Position numbers and translations under genes: made by a program. Positions 16,328 to 24,000 of a stretch of 34,462 bases of DNA are shown here, in pieces; positions within the stretch are counted from its first letter, which is position 1; every line of letters starts with the position of its first letter. The notes beneath the pieces are model-generated. The model did no database searches. It was not told the DNA's origin and saw only the letters and a list, made by a program, of their open reading frames with translations. Location of the stretch: contig NZ_JAEPMO010000030.1 of NCBI RefSeq assembly GCF_017643905.1, positions 1 to 34,462 of the forward strand. The letters run 5' to 3'. This DNA comes from Marivita sp. (GTDB taxonomy: Bacteria; Pseudomonadota; Alphaproteobacteria; Rhodobacterales; Rhodobacteraceae).

Positions 16328-18488
16328 CCGACAGGCCCCCGTCCTTGTACTTTTGCAGCCGCACGCCTTTCCCACGTCCCATTTCCGGGAGTTCGTCCAG
16401 AGCAAAAACCAGAACTTTGCGGTTTTCTCCGACAACGGCCACAGAGTCACCATTCACAGGTTTGCACACTTTGGCGCGTACATCACCATTGACGTTCAGA
16501 ACTTGTTTCCCCGCGCGCGTCTGTGCAACCACTTCGGTTTCGGGAACGATGAACCCGTCGCCCGCGCTGGACGCCACCAGAAGTTTGCGCTCGGGATTGT
16601 GGATGAACAGCACAACGATCGCGGCTTCGTTCGGTAGGTCCACCATCAGGCGCAAGGGTTCACCCATGCCTCGCCCGCCCGGCAGGTTGGCCGCAGGGAT
16701 CGTGTAAAAGCGACCATTCGAGCCGAAGACCAACAGTTTGTCGGTTGTTTCGGCGTGGAAGATAAAGCGCGGCCCGTCACCGTCTTTGAACTTCAACTCT
16801 CGGGTCAGGTCGATATGGCCCGTCATTGCCCGAATCCAGCCCATTTCCGAACAGACCACGGTGATCGGTTCACGTTCGATCATCGCCTCGATCGGCACAT
16901 CCTCGACCTCGCCCGCTTCGGCGAAGGTGGTGCGGCGTTCGCCACCGGGATAATTCTTCCCAAAAGTCTTTTTGGTTTCGCGCAACTGCTCGGCGATCGC
17001 GTCCCATTGCAGATCGCCACTTTCGAGCAGGTCTTCGAGACCGGCACGCTCTTCCATCAGGCGATCACGCTCGGCGACCAGTTCCATCTCTTCGAGTTTG
17101 CGCAAGCTGCGCAGGCGCATGTTCAGGATCGCTTCGGTCTGAACCTCGGTCAAGCCCAGTTCGTCATGGCCCCCAACCATGGGCGGCGAGACATAGTCGC
17201 GCTCGTTCATGGCGCGGGGGTGATCCTTGCCCCAATCCTCGCGCATCAGCGCTGCCTTCGGGTCGTCGTCGTAGCGTATGATGTCGATCACGCGGTCAAG
17301 GTTCAGGAAGGCGACGATCAGCCCTTCCAAGACCTCAAGACGGTGGTCGATCTTGTCCATCCGGTGCTGGCTGCGCCGGATCAGGACTTCGCGACGGAAA
17401 TCAAGGAAGGCACGCAGCACTTCCTTCATCGAACAGACCTTGGGCGTCAGACCATCGATCAGCACGTTCATGTTCAGACTGAAGCGCGTTTCCAGGTCGG
17501 AATTGCGGAACAGCATGTTCATGAGCACATCCGGGTCCACGTTCTTGGAGCGCGGCTCCAGCACCATGCGGATGTCATCGGCGGATTCGTCGCGGATATC
17601 GGCGAGGATCGGGACCTTCTTGGTCTGGATCAACTCGGCAAGCCGTTCGACCAGCTTGGATTTCTGCACCTGATAGGGGATTTCGGTGACAATGATCTGC
17701 CACTGACCCCGGCCCAGATCCTCGATCTCCCAACGGCAGCGCAAACGGATCGAACCGCGCCCGGTACGGTACGCCTGTGCAATTGAGTCGCGATCTTCGA
17801 CGATCACACCGCCGGTTGGGAAATCCGGTCCAGGCACATAATTGAGCAGCGTGTCATCCCGCGCGTCCGGCACCTTGATCAGGTGCAGACAGGCGTCGAT
17901 CAGTTCAGAAATATTGTGCGGCGGAATGTTGGTTGCCATGCCGACCGCAATCCCGCTTGATCCATTGGCCAGCAAGTTCGGGAATTGCGCGGGAAGGACA
18001 ATCGGTTCTTCGAGCGTGCCGTCGTAATTGGCCCGGAAATCAACGGCATTCTCGTTCAACCCGTCCAGCAGCGCTTCGGCAACAGCAGTAAGGCGTGCTT
18101 CGGTATATCGAGCGGCAGCCGGGTTATCACCGTCGATATTGCCGAAATTCCCCTGACCGTCCACCAGCGGGTAGCGGACGTTGAAGTCCTGCGCGAGGCG
18201 CGCCATCGCGTCATAGATCGCGGCATCACCATGCGGATGGTAGTTGCCCATCACGTCGCCGCTGATCTTGGCCGACTTTCTGAAACCACCTGTGGAACTC
18301 AGACGCAGTTCGCGCATTGCATAAAGGATACGACGATGCACGGGCTTCAAACCGTCGCGTGCATCGGGCAGTGCCCGGTGCATGATCGTCGACAATGCAT
18401 AGGTCAGGTACCGTTCCCCGATTGCTCGGCGGAGCGGTTCCGCAAAGTCGCGGGGGGTCATCTTGGGGTCATCGACATCATCAGCCAT
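16173..18488 (-). CDS. parC: DNA topoisomerase IV subunit A
   Basis: The 771-residue length and sequence fit ParC rather than GyrA. The winged-helix region has [12 protein letters not shown] (84-95) and the catalytic tyrosine is Tyr128 in AARYTEARL. The C-terminal part is the beta-propeller DNA-wrapping domain, ending in a basic tail [15 protein letters not shown]. With ParE it decatenates daughter chromosomes. At the quinolone-contact positions corresponding to E. coli ParC Ser80 and Glu84 this protein has Ala89 and Asp93. No strong ribosome binding site is visible before 18488. The downstream YjgN-like gene begins inside or directly at the end of parC. Confidence 0.96.
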   Translation of the reverse strand: MADDVDDPKMTPRDFAEPLRRAIGERYLTYALSTIMHRALPDARDGLKPVHRRILYAMRELRLSSTGGFRKSAKISGDVMGNYHPHGDAAIYDAMARLAQDFNVRYPLVDGQGNFGNIDGDNPAAARYTEARLTAVAEALLDGLNENAVDFRANYDGTLEEPIVLPAQFPNLLANGSSGIAVGMATNIPPHNISELIDACLHLIKVPDARDDTLLNYVPGPDFPTGGVIVEDRDSIAQAYRTGRGSIRLRCRWEIEDLGRGQWQIIVTEIPYQVQKSKLVERLAELIQTKKVPILADIRDESADDIRMVLEPRSKNVDPDVLMNMLFRNSDLETRFSLNMNVLIDGLTPKVCSMKEVLRAFLDFRREVLIRRSQHRMDKIDHRLEVLEGLIVAFLNLDRVIDIIRYDDDPKAALMREDWGKDHPRAMNERDYVSPPMVGGHDELGLTEVQTEAILNMRLRSLRKLEEMELVAERDRLMEERAGLEDLLESGDLQWDAIAEQLRETKKTFGKNYPGGERRTTFAEAGEVEDVPIEAMIEREPITVVCSEMGWIRAMTGHIDLTRELKFKDGDGPRFIFHAETTDKLLVFGSNGRFYTIPAANLPGGRGMGEPLRLMVDLPNEAAIVVLFIHNPERKLLVASSAGDGFIVPETEVVAQTRAGKQVLNVNGDVRAKVCKPVNGDSVAVVGENRKVLVFALDELPEMGRGKGVRLQKYKDGGLSDATTFTLGEGLTWRDPAGRTRTETDLAEWAGKRAGSGRMAPRGFPRDNTFT

Positions 18489-18625
18489 AGATGGTGTGAT
18501 ACTCAGACCCTCTGAGGCCGTAAAGCAATTGCGGGAATATTTTTTCGATTTCCCCTTCGGGTTGAACGGGGAATCAAGGTATTGCTCGGTGTGCGGTAGT
18601 CGAAAAGCCTGCCCAGGGGGTTGTT

Positions 18626-19186
18626 ATGAATAGGTACATTCTCATCGCATTTGCGGTCATGGCGATGGCGTTTTACGAGTTGTCTGGTGGTGCGGATTTT
18701 GAGCCGGGGGACACCTCTCTGGTCATCTTCGCCGAACCCAAACCCATTGTGACCAAACCCGAGCCGCGTCCGGAGGTTGTTGCCCGCGCGAACACACGCG
18801 CTGCCGAACTGACCGACATCGCGCCGACACGGGCGCTGATCGAGCCTGTTTCGACCAACCCGGGTTCTGTTGTGACACCTGTGTCTTTGACAACGCAGGC
18901 GACAGAAGACAGCGTTGTCTCCCAGGACGTGCCTCAACCGACTGCGGTGGTCACCGACACCGTTGCTTCGATCCCTCAGGAAACACCTGATCTGCGCTTT
19001 GTGGATGGCGACCGTGTGAACATGCGCGGTGGTCCTGGGACCGATTATGCGGTTGTCGGAAAACTTTTCCGCAATGATATGGTCGAAGTTCTGAATGATG
19101 AAGGCAACGGTTGGCTGCACCTGCGTGCGACATCCACAGGGGAAGAAGGCTGGATCGCCGACTGGCTTGTGACGGCTGCCAACTGA
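18626..19186 (+). CDS. Exported SH3-domain (SH3_3) protein
   Basis: The 186-residue protein has an N-terminal hydrophobic segment (about 4-20) serving as signal or anchor, a low-complexity Thr/Pro/Val-rich linker (about 35-120), and a C-terminal bacterial SH3 domain with VNMRGGPGTDYAVVGKL (about 131-147) and GWIADWLV. Such domains bind peptidoglycan or proteins in the periplasm. AGGGGG lies about 6 bases before the ATG. The SDR gene begins one base after the stop, so both are probably co-transcribed, but no shared function is evident. Confidence 0.85.
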   Translation: MNRYILIAFAVMAMAFYELSGGADFEPGDTSLVIFAEPKPIVTKPEPRPEVVARANTRAAELTDIAPTRALIEPVSTNPGSVVTPVSLTTQATEDSVVSQDVPQPTAVVTDTVASIPQETPDLRFVDGDRVNMRGGPGTDYAVVGKLFRNDMVEVLNDEGNGWLHLRATSTGEEGWIADWLVTAAN

Positions 19187-19187
19187 C

Positions 19188-20015
19188 GTGAGCGCGAAGA
19201 CAATCCTGATAACCGGCTGCTCTTCGGGCATCGGACTTGATACGGCTCGACGGCTCAAGTCGTTGGGCTGGACGGTCTTCGCGTCGTGCCGTGCGCAAAA
19301 AGACTGTGATGCGCGTGCTGCCGAAGGGTTCGCCGCGCCGCAATTGGATTACGAGGACCCTGAAAGCATTGCGCGCTGCGCCGCGACGGTTCTTGAGGCC
19401 ACCAACGGCGTGCTGGATGCCGTCTTCCATAATGGTGCCTACGCGTTGCCCGGCCCGCTGGAGGACATTCCCGCAGAGGGGATGCGCGCCCAGTTCGCGG
19501 CGAATTTTCTGGGCTGGCACGATCTGAACCGTCACCTGATCCCGGCGATGCGTCGTGCCGGCAACGGGCGAATCCTCTTCAATTCATCGGTTCTCGGCAT
19601 TGTTGGCATGAAGTACCGTGGCCCATACGTAGCCACCAAGTTTGCGCTTGAAGGGTATGCCGATGTCTTGCGCATGGAGATGGCAGAGACCGCCATCAAG
19701 GTTGTGCTGATCGAACCGGGGCCGATCGAGACCGATTTCCGCAAGAACGCGATCAAACAATTTAAAAAATGGGTCGATTGGGAGTCCTCGGCGCGCCGTG
19801 CGCAGTATGAGGCATCATTGCTCGACATGTTGAAGAAGGGTGGGAGTTCTGGCGTGCAATGGCCTGCCTCGGCTGTGACTGATGCCGTAGTAAAAGCTCT
19901 GACCGCCTCGCGTCCCAAAGCGCGCTACCGGGTCACGACACCGACCCACGCCATGGCCATTGCCCGCCGCCTTTTGCCGACACGGGCGCTCGATTGGGTT
20001 TTGTCCAAAGGCTGA
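19188..20015 (+). CDS. Short-chain dehydrogenase/reductase (SDR) family oxidoreductase
   Basis: The 275-residue classical SDR has the NAD(P)-binding TGCSSGIG (9-16), HNGA in place of NNAG (81-84), the active-site Ser133/Ser134 and YVATK with Tyr147 and Lys151. The EPGPIETDF segment is common in fatty-acyl or steroid-type SDRs; the true substrate is unknown. Translation starts with GTG at 19188, immediately after the TGA of the SH3 gene. A small membrane protein follows 68 bases later. Confidence 0.88.
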   Translation: MSAKTILITGCSSGIGLDTARRLKSLGWTVFASCRAQKDCDARAAEGFAAPQLDYEDPESIARCAATVLEATNGVLDAVFHNGAYALPGPLEDIPAEGMRAQFAANFLGWHDLNRHLIPAMRRAGNGRILFNSSVLGIVGMKYRGPYVATKFALEGYADVLRMEMAETAIKVVLIEPGPIETDFRKNAIKQFKKWVDWESSARRAQYEASLLDMLKKGGSSGVQWPASAVTDAVVKALTASRPKARYRVTTPTHAMAIARRLLPTRALDWVLSKG

Positions 20016-20083
20016 CTTTTCATTCGCCTTGCGGCGCGATACGGCTACATCCCCGGGAACACCAACCGAAGGAAGACCCTGCC

Positions 20084-20284
20084 ATGTCGCAAGACCCGCT
20101 GTTCATTGTCGTCGCTATCGCCTGTCTGGCGGTGGTGGCCATCCTGTTTTTCGGCATCGGCAGCTTTGCCAAGGGTGGAGAGTTCAACAAGAAATACGCC
20201 AACAGGGCGATGCGCTGGCGGATCATAGCGCAATTCGTGGCCGTGATGCTGATCCTGCTGTTCGTCTGGCTGCGAGGAGAGTGA
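20084..20284 (+). CDS. Twin transmembrane helix small protein (HIG1-like)
   Basis: The 66-residue protein consists of two membrane helices (about 6-26 and 44-62) joined by a basic loop with KGGEFNKKYANRAMRWRI. The KYxNRxMRxRI type of loop resembles the HIG1 domain found in small respiratory-complex factors. GAAGGAAG precedes the ATG. It commonly lies directly before the cobalamin adenosyltransferase gene in Rhodobacterales, as here (3 bases apart), but a functional connection is not established. Confidence 0.82.
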   Translation: MSQDPLFIVVAIACLAVVAILFFGIGSFAKGGEFNKKYANRAMRWRIIAQFVAVMLILLFVWLRGE

Positions 20285-20287
20285 ACC

Positions 20288-20860
20288 ATGGTCGTACTGA
20301 ACAAGATTTACACCAAAACAGGCGATGACGGCGAAACCGCGCTGGGCAATGGGGCGCGTGTCGCGAAACATTCAATGCGCGTTACAGCGTATGGCACAGT
20401 GGACGAACTGAACTCGATTGTCGGTTTGGCGCGTCTGCAGGCAGACGACGATGTCGATGCCAGCCTGTCGCGAATCCAGAACGATCTCTTCGATCTTGGC
20501 GCGGACCTGTGCCGCCCGGATATGGAAAAGGATTCTGAGGCGGAATACACGCCGCTGCGCATCGTCGCATCACAGGTGAAACGGCTCGAGTCCGAGATCG
20601 ACGCGATGAACGCCAAGCTGGAACCGCTGCGCAGCTTTATTCTGCCGGGTGGCGCGCCGCTTTCAGCCTACCTGCATCAGTGCAGGACTGTGGCGCGTCG
20701 GGCGGAGCGCTTGACGGTGGAACTGGCCACGATGGAAAGCGTGAACCCGGACGCGGTGAAATACCTGAACCGACTGAGTGACTGGTTCTTCGTGGCGGCC
20801 CGTGTTGCCAATGACGATGGCAAAGCGGACGTTCTCTGGGTGCCGGGAGCGACCCGCTAA
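20288..20860 (+). CDS. Cob(I)yrinic acid a,c-diamide adenosyltransferase, PduO type
   Basis: The 190-residue five-helix protein has the ATP-binding N-terminus IYTKTGDDGETALGNG, the RVTAYGTVDELNS helix and the LPGGAPLSAYLHQCRTVARRAER signature of PduO-type (MMAB-like) corrinoid adenosyltransferases. It transfers the adenosyl group from ATP to cob(I)alamin. Adenosylcobalamin is required by methylmalonyl-CoA and ethylmalonyl-CoA mutases, which connects it to the mcd-dependent pathway. Its gene often neighbours etfB-etfA-hbd in this family of bacteria; in this window they are about 6.6 kb apart and on opposite strands. Confidence 0.94.
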   Translation: MVVLNKIYTKTGDDGETALGNGARVAKHSMRVTAYGTVDELNSIVGLARLQADDDVDASLSRIQNDLFDLGADLCRPDMEKDSEAEYTPLRIVASQVKRLESEIDAMNAKLEPLRSFILPGGAPLSAYLHQCRTVARRAERLTVELATMESVNPDAVKYLNRLSDWFFVAARVANDDGKADVLWVPGATR

Positions 20861-20866
20861 GGCGGG

Positions 20867-20910
20867 CCGTTTTGGTTGACCAAAACGGGCGATGCGTCGA
20901 CGCATCGCCC
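20867..20910. terminator. Tandem hairpins between convergent genes
   Basis: Stem 1 is CCGTTTTGG/CCAAAACGG (20867-20875 and 20880-20888). Stem 2 is a perfect 10-bp stem GGGCGATGCG/CGCATCGCCC (20887-20896 and 20901-20910) with loop TCGA, so the whole 24 bases are palindromic. On the minus strand stem 2 is followed by GTTTTGG, a weak U-tract suiting the DUF1244 gene. On the plus strand neither stem has a clear T-run. Confidence 0.65.
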
Positions 20911-20921
20911 CGTCAGTCCCA

Positions 20922-21239
20922 TCAGCCGTTCTTGTCGGTGACGTTTTCCTTGAACGCCACTTCGAATGCGGCCTTTTGCTCGCCCGTGGCTTCGGTCTGA
21001 TACCGCGCTTTCCATTCCGACATCGGCATCCCGTAGAACGCTTCGCGCCCGGCATCCTTGTCCATTTCGATCCCGCGTTCGTTCGCGGCTTCCTGGTACC
21101 AGCGACTGAGGCAATTCCGGCAGAACCCGGTCAGGTTCATCATGTCGATGTTCTGCACATCAGGCCGGTCCTCGATCAGATGCTGGCGCAAACGGCGAAA
21201 CGCGGCTGCTTCGATCTCGAGTTGGGTCTGTTCGTCCAT
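20922..21239 (-). CDS. DUF1244 (SMc04008-like) family protein
   Basis: The 105-residue protein matches the small conserved family whose hallmark is NLTGFCRNCLSRWYQEAA with a CxxC pair, followed by FYGMPMSEWKARYQ. The cysteines suggest metal or redox binding, but the function is unknown. GGAGG lies 9 bases before the ATG at 21239. The gene begins 17 bases after the N-formylglutamate amidohydrolase-like gene and is probably its operon partner. Confidence 0.88.
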   Translation of the reverse strand: MDEQTQLEIEAAAFRRLRQHLIEDRPDVQNIDMMNLTGFCRNCLSRWYQEAANERGIEMDKDAGREAFYGMPMSEWKARYQTEATGEQKAAFEVAFKENVTDKNG

Positions 21240-21256
21240 CTTTTCTGTCCTCCGGT

Positions 21257-21994
21257 TCAATCCGTCACCTGCGCCAAGGCCGCTTGCAACATCGGCGCAA
21301 GGCGTTTGCCCCATCCCACTTGAGACGCTTCAGTGGCGATCAGGTCGTTTCGCAATTCGATAAGTGTGTTCAGGCGGCCATGATGCAAGGCGTGTCGGTC
21401 AATCGCATCGCCGGGCAGATGGCCGGGATAGGGCTCGTTCCGTCCAACCACCAGATCGGGTTCCGCCTGCAACGCCGCGATCAGCGGGTCGGACAGGCGG
21501 CGATCGTAAGCGTGCAGGATACCGACATGCCATGGGCGGCTTGGTCGCGCTTTAAGCTGGCGGGTGAACGAATGGATGGCCACAATCACCGTATCGTCAC
21601 GCCGCGCGGCAAGCGCAGACAGAGCGTCGTGATAGGGTCGGTAATAGGCGTTGAGCCTGCGTGTCTTCTCTGCCGCGTCCGCGTTGCGATTGCCCGGAAT
21701 CACCGACCCGTCGTAGAGGCGCATCAACAGGGTGGGATCGTCTTCGCCCCGGTTCGGGTCAATCACCAGGCGGGAAAAGTTCGAAAGGATCGCAGTTCCG
21801 CCCAAGGCATCCGCCAAAGCGCGGGTGACTCCGGCGGCTCCGGGATCGAATGCAATATGCCTCGACATGTCGGCCTCGGTCAGCCCGAGCGAGCCCCCAA
21901 GATCGGGCGGCACCGTATTCGTTGCATGATCGCAGGAGATCAGCCAGCGTGTGGACCGGTTCTCTCCATGCACAAAAAATGGGACATATGTCAT
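21257..21994 (-). CDS. N-formylglutamate amidohydrolase family protein
   Basis: The 245-residue protein has the family motifs SCDHATNTVP near the N-terminus, SRLVIDPNR, and VAIHSFTR, supplying zinc and substrate residues of the HutG-type N-formylglutamate deformylase fold. No histidine-degradation genes are nearby, so the physiological substrate may differ. The start at 21994 has GGGAG upstream; a longer reading to 22084 lacks a ribosome site. It is divergent from pyk and followed by the DUF1244 gene. Confidence 0.88.
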   Translation of the reverse strand: MTYVPFFVHGENRSTRWLISCDHATNTVPPDLGGSLGLTEADMSRHIAFDPGAAGVTRALADALGGTAILSNFSRLVIDPNRGEDDPTLLMRLYDGSVIPGNRNADAAEKTRRLNAYYRPYHDALSALAARRDDTVIVAIHSFTRQLKARPSRPWHVGILHAYDRRLSDPLIAALQAEPDLVVGRNEPYPGHLPGDAIDRHALHHGRLNTLIELRNDLIATEASQVGWGKRLAPMLQAALAQVTD

Positions 21995-22070
21995 AGGTGT
22001 GTGATCTCCCGAACGCATCAGATAGTTGAGTTGCGCAGGAAAGGGAAATGGGCAATAACCCAAACCGGAA

Positions 22071-22082
22071 GTTAGCGGTAAC
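22071..22082. promoter_or_regulatory. LacI-family-type operator candidate upstream of pyk
   Basis: GTTAGCGGTAAC matches the GTTAnCGnTAAC palindrome typical of LacI/GalR-family operators: all ten fixed positions are symmetric. It lies 91-102 bases before the pyk start and upstream of the divergent amidohydrolase gene. LacI-type regulators CceR (Rhodobacter) and PckR (Sinorhizobium) control pyk and pckA oppositely, which makes such a regulator a plausible ligand. Confidence 0.5.
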
Positions 22083-22172
22083 ATGGTGGTGCCATCTTGC
22101 CCGACACGCGGTCACAGTTTGCCATGACCGGCAAATGGACTGCCAGAACACAGGTGAAGGATTGAATTCCCG

Positions 22173-23618
22173 ATGAGACGTTTGCGGAGTGTGAAAATCG
22201 TGGCCACCCTTGGCCCAGCGTCAAGCAGCTACGAGATGATCCGGGCCCTGCACGAGGCAGGGGCAGATGTCTTTCGTCTCAACATGAGTCATGGCAGCCA
22301 TGCCGAGATCGCCGAGCGCCATGCCATTATCCGGCAGGTCGAAAAAGATCTCGACAGCACGATCGGCATTCTGGCCGACCTTCAGGGGCCGAAGCTCCGT
22401 GTGGGCGTGTTCGCCAATGGTGAAGAGGAACTGGAGGAGGGCGCAAGCTTCCGTCTGGACCTTGCGGAAAAGGAAGGCAGCATCGACCGTGTGACGCTGC
22501 CGCATCCCGAAATTTTTGCCGCTCTTGAGCCGGGCGCGCATCTATTGGTGAATGACGGCAAGATCCGCTTGAAAGTCGAATCCTGCGGCAAGGATTTCGC
22601 TGATTGCAAAGTGGTCACCGGCGGCACGATTTCCAATCGCAAGGGCGTCAACGTTCCGGACGTGGTTCTGCCGCTGGCGGCGCTGTCCGAGAAGGATCGC
22701 CTTGATCTCGAATTCGTCGCAGATTTGGGCGTTGACTGGCTCGCCCTGAGCTTTGTGCAGCGCGCGCAGGACGTGATCGAGGCACGCGAGCTGTGCAAAG
22801 GCCGTGCAGCCATTCTGTCGAAGATCGAAAAGCCGGCTGGCGTCAAAGCCTTCGATGAGATTCTCGAAGTGTCCGACGGGATCATGGTCGCCCGTGGCGA
22901 TCTGGGTGTGGAACTTCCCGTGCAGAACGTTCCTCCGATCCAGAAGCGTCTGATCCGTCGTTGCCGCGCGGCGGCCAAGCCGGTGATCGTGGCAACACAG
23001 ATGCTCGAGTCGATGATCGAGTCGCCAATGCCCACGCGTGCCGAAGTCTCCGACGTTGCGACCGCGATCTACGAAGGCTCTGACGCCATCATGCTGTCGG
23101 CGGAATCAGCGGCTGGGGCCTATCCGGTCGAGGCGGTGACCACGATGAACAACGTGGCCATCGAAGTGGAAAGCGATCCGACCTACACCGAAATCATGGA
23201 AGCCTCGCGTGTGGCCAAGCGGGCCACCGTCGCGGACGGGATCGTGGCCGCTGCACGTGAGATTGCGGAAACCACGGACATCAAGGCAATCTGCTGTTTC
23301 ACATCCTCTGGCACGACCGCGCTTCTCACGGCAAGGGAGCGCCCACGCGTTCCGATCATTGCAATGACCAACCACATCCGGACGGCGCGCCGTCTGGCCC
23401 TGACTTGGGGCACGAATTGCGTGATCACCGGCGAGCTCGAGCGCTTCAAACAGGCGGTGGTCAATGCCGCTCGCGCGGCACGCGCCGGAGGCTATGCGGA
23501 GCCGACGGACCAAATCCTTGTGACGGCTGGTGTGCCGTTCAATACGCCGGGCACAACGAATATTCTTCGTGTGGCCCCTTGTGACGAACGTTTGATCTAC
23601 AACACTGATCCGGAGTAA
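22173..23618 (+). CDS. pyk: Pyruvate kinase
   Basis: The 481-residue protein has the full pyruvate kinase fold: FRLNMSHG (34-41), the active-site ILSKIEKPAG with the catalytic lysine, MVARGDLGVELP, and the IMLSAESAAGAYP segment, then the C-terminal regulatory domain. It converts PEP and ADP to pyruvate and ATP. In a gluconeogenic lifestyle it opposes PckA, so coordinated control is expected; a LacI-type palindrome lies upstream. A GAAGGA precedes the ATG at slightly long spacing. A hairpin immediately after the stop covers the ribosome binding site of the next small gene. Confidence 0.97.
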   Translation: MRRLRSVKIVATLGPASSSYEMIRALHEAGADVFRLNMSHGSHAEIAERHAIIRQVEKDLDSTIGILADLQGPKLRVGVFANGEEELEEGASFRLDLAEKEGSIDRVTLPHPEIFAALEPGAHLLVNDGKIRLKVESCGKDFADCKVVTGGTISNRKGVNVPDVVLPLAALSEKDRLDLEFVADLGVDWLALSFVQRAQDVIEARELCKGRAAILSKIEKPAGVKAFDEILEVSDGIMVARGDLGVELPVQNVPPIQKRLIRRCRAAAKPVIVATQMLESMIESPMPTRAEVSDVATAIYEGSDAIMLSAESAAGAYPVEAVTTMNNVAIEVESDPTYTEIMEASRVAKRATVADGIVAAAREIAETTDIKAICCFTSSGTTALLTARERPRVPIIAMTNHIRTARRLALTWGTNCVITGELERFKQAVVNAARAARAGGYAEPTDQILVTAGVPFNTPGTTNILRVAPCDERLIYNTDPE

Positions 23619-23648
23619 CCTGCCCCCGTGTAACCAGTGGGAGCAGGT
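23618..23648 (+). repeat. Hairpin after pyk covering the next ribosome binding site
   Basis: ACCTGCCCCC (23618-23627) pairs with GGGAGCAGGT (23639-23648) with one mismatch and an 11-base loop. The 3' arm contains the GGAGCAGG that serves as ribosome binding site for the small membrane protein gene starting at 23653. No T-run follows, so it may limit translation or protect the pyk transcript end. Confidence 0.5.
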
Positions 23649-23652
23649 CGTA

Positions 23653-23874
23653 ATGGATCCTGATACGCTTTTTGTTATCGGCCTCGGGCTTGGGGTGTTG
23701 TCCATTCCCGCGGTCGTATCAGCCGTCTCCAAGGGCGAAAGGCCGCGGATTGCCACGATCACGCTGATGATCGCGGGTACTATGATGGTCTGGGCCATCT
23801 CGAACAAGTCGGGCGGCTACGCGATTGAAGCCATCCCCGAAGTTGTCGCGCGGGTTCTTCGCGGCTTTACCTAA
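23653..23874 (+). CDS. Small conserved-looking membrane protein
   Basis: The 73-residue protein has two hydrophobic segments (about 6-25 and 34-49) and a C-terminal amphipathic stretch AIEAIPEVVARVLRGF. A ribosome binding site GGAGCAGG and normal codon use for this region support it as a real gene. It starts 34 bases after pyk on the same strand. I do not recognise a named family; nothing shows its function. Confidence 0.7.
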   Translation: MDPDTLFVIGLGLGVLSIPAVVSAVSKGERPRIATITLMIAGTMMVWAISNKSGGYAIEAIPEVVARVLRGFT

Positions 23875-23950
23875 GGTGATTGTCGAGATTTGTGACGTTC
23901 GATCACTATAGATCAATCTCGTATATGCCTTTAGCACTTCTCTCAGACAT

Positions 23951-23981
23951 ATCGCCCGGATCGTGGAGGCGGCCGGGCGAT
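23951..23981 (+). repeat. Leader hairpin before the acyl-CoA ligase gene
   Basis: ATCGCCCGG (23951-23959) and CCGGGCGAT (23973-23981) are perfect complements separated by 13 bases, ending 7 bases before the GGAGGAAG ribosome site at 23988. Upstream, CGAGATT/AATCTCG (23884-23890 and 23915-23921) forms another pair. These may be regulatory or a weak terminator of the preceding gene. Confidence 0.5.
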
Positions 23982-24000
23982 GTATTGGGAGGAAGATGAC

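Noticed and set aside
16755-17786. Plus-strand open frame of 343 codons opposite parC
   Set aside because: It is antisense to conserved ParC sequence and His-rich low-complexity in content, typical of a shadow frame.
23890-23912. CRP/FNR-like site TGTGA-N7-TCACT upstream of the acyl-CoA ligase gene
   Set aside because: The spacer is seven bases instead of the required six, and the outer positions do not match FNR (TTGAT-N4-ATCAA).
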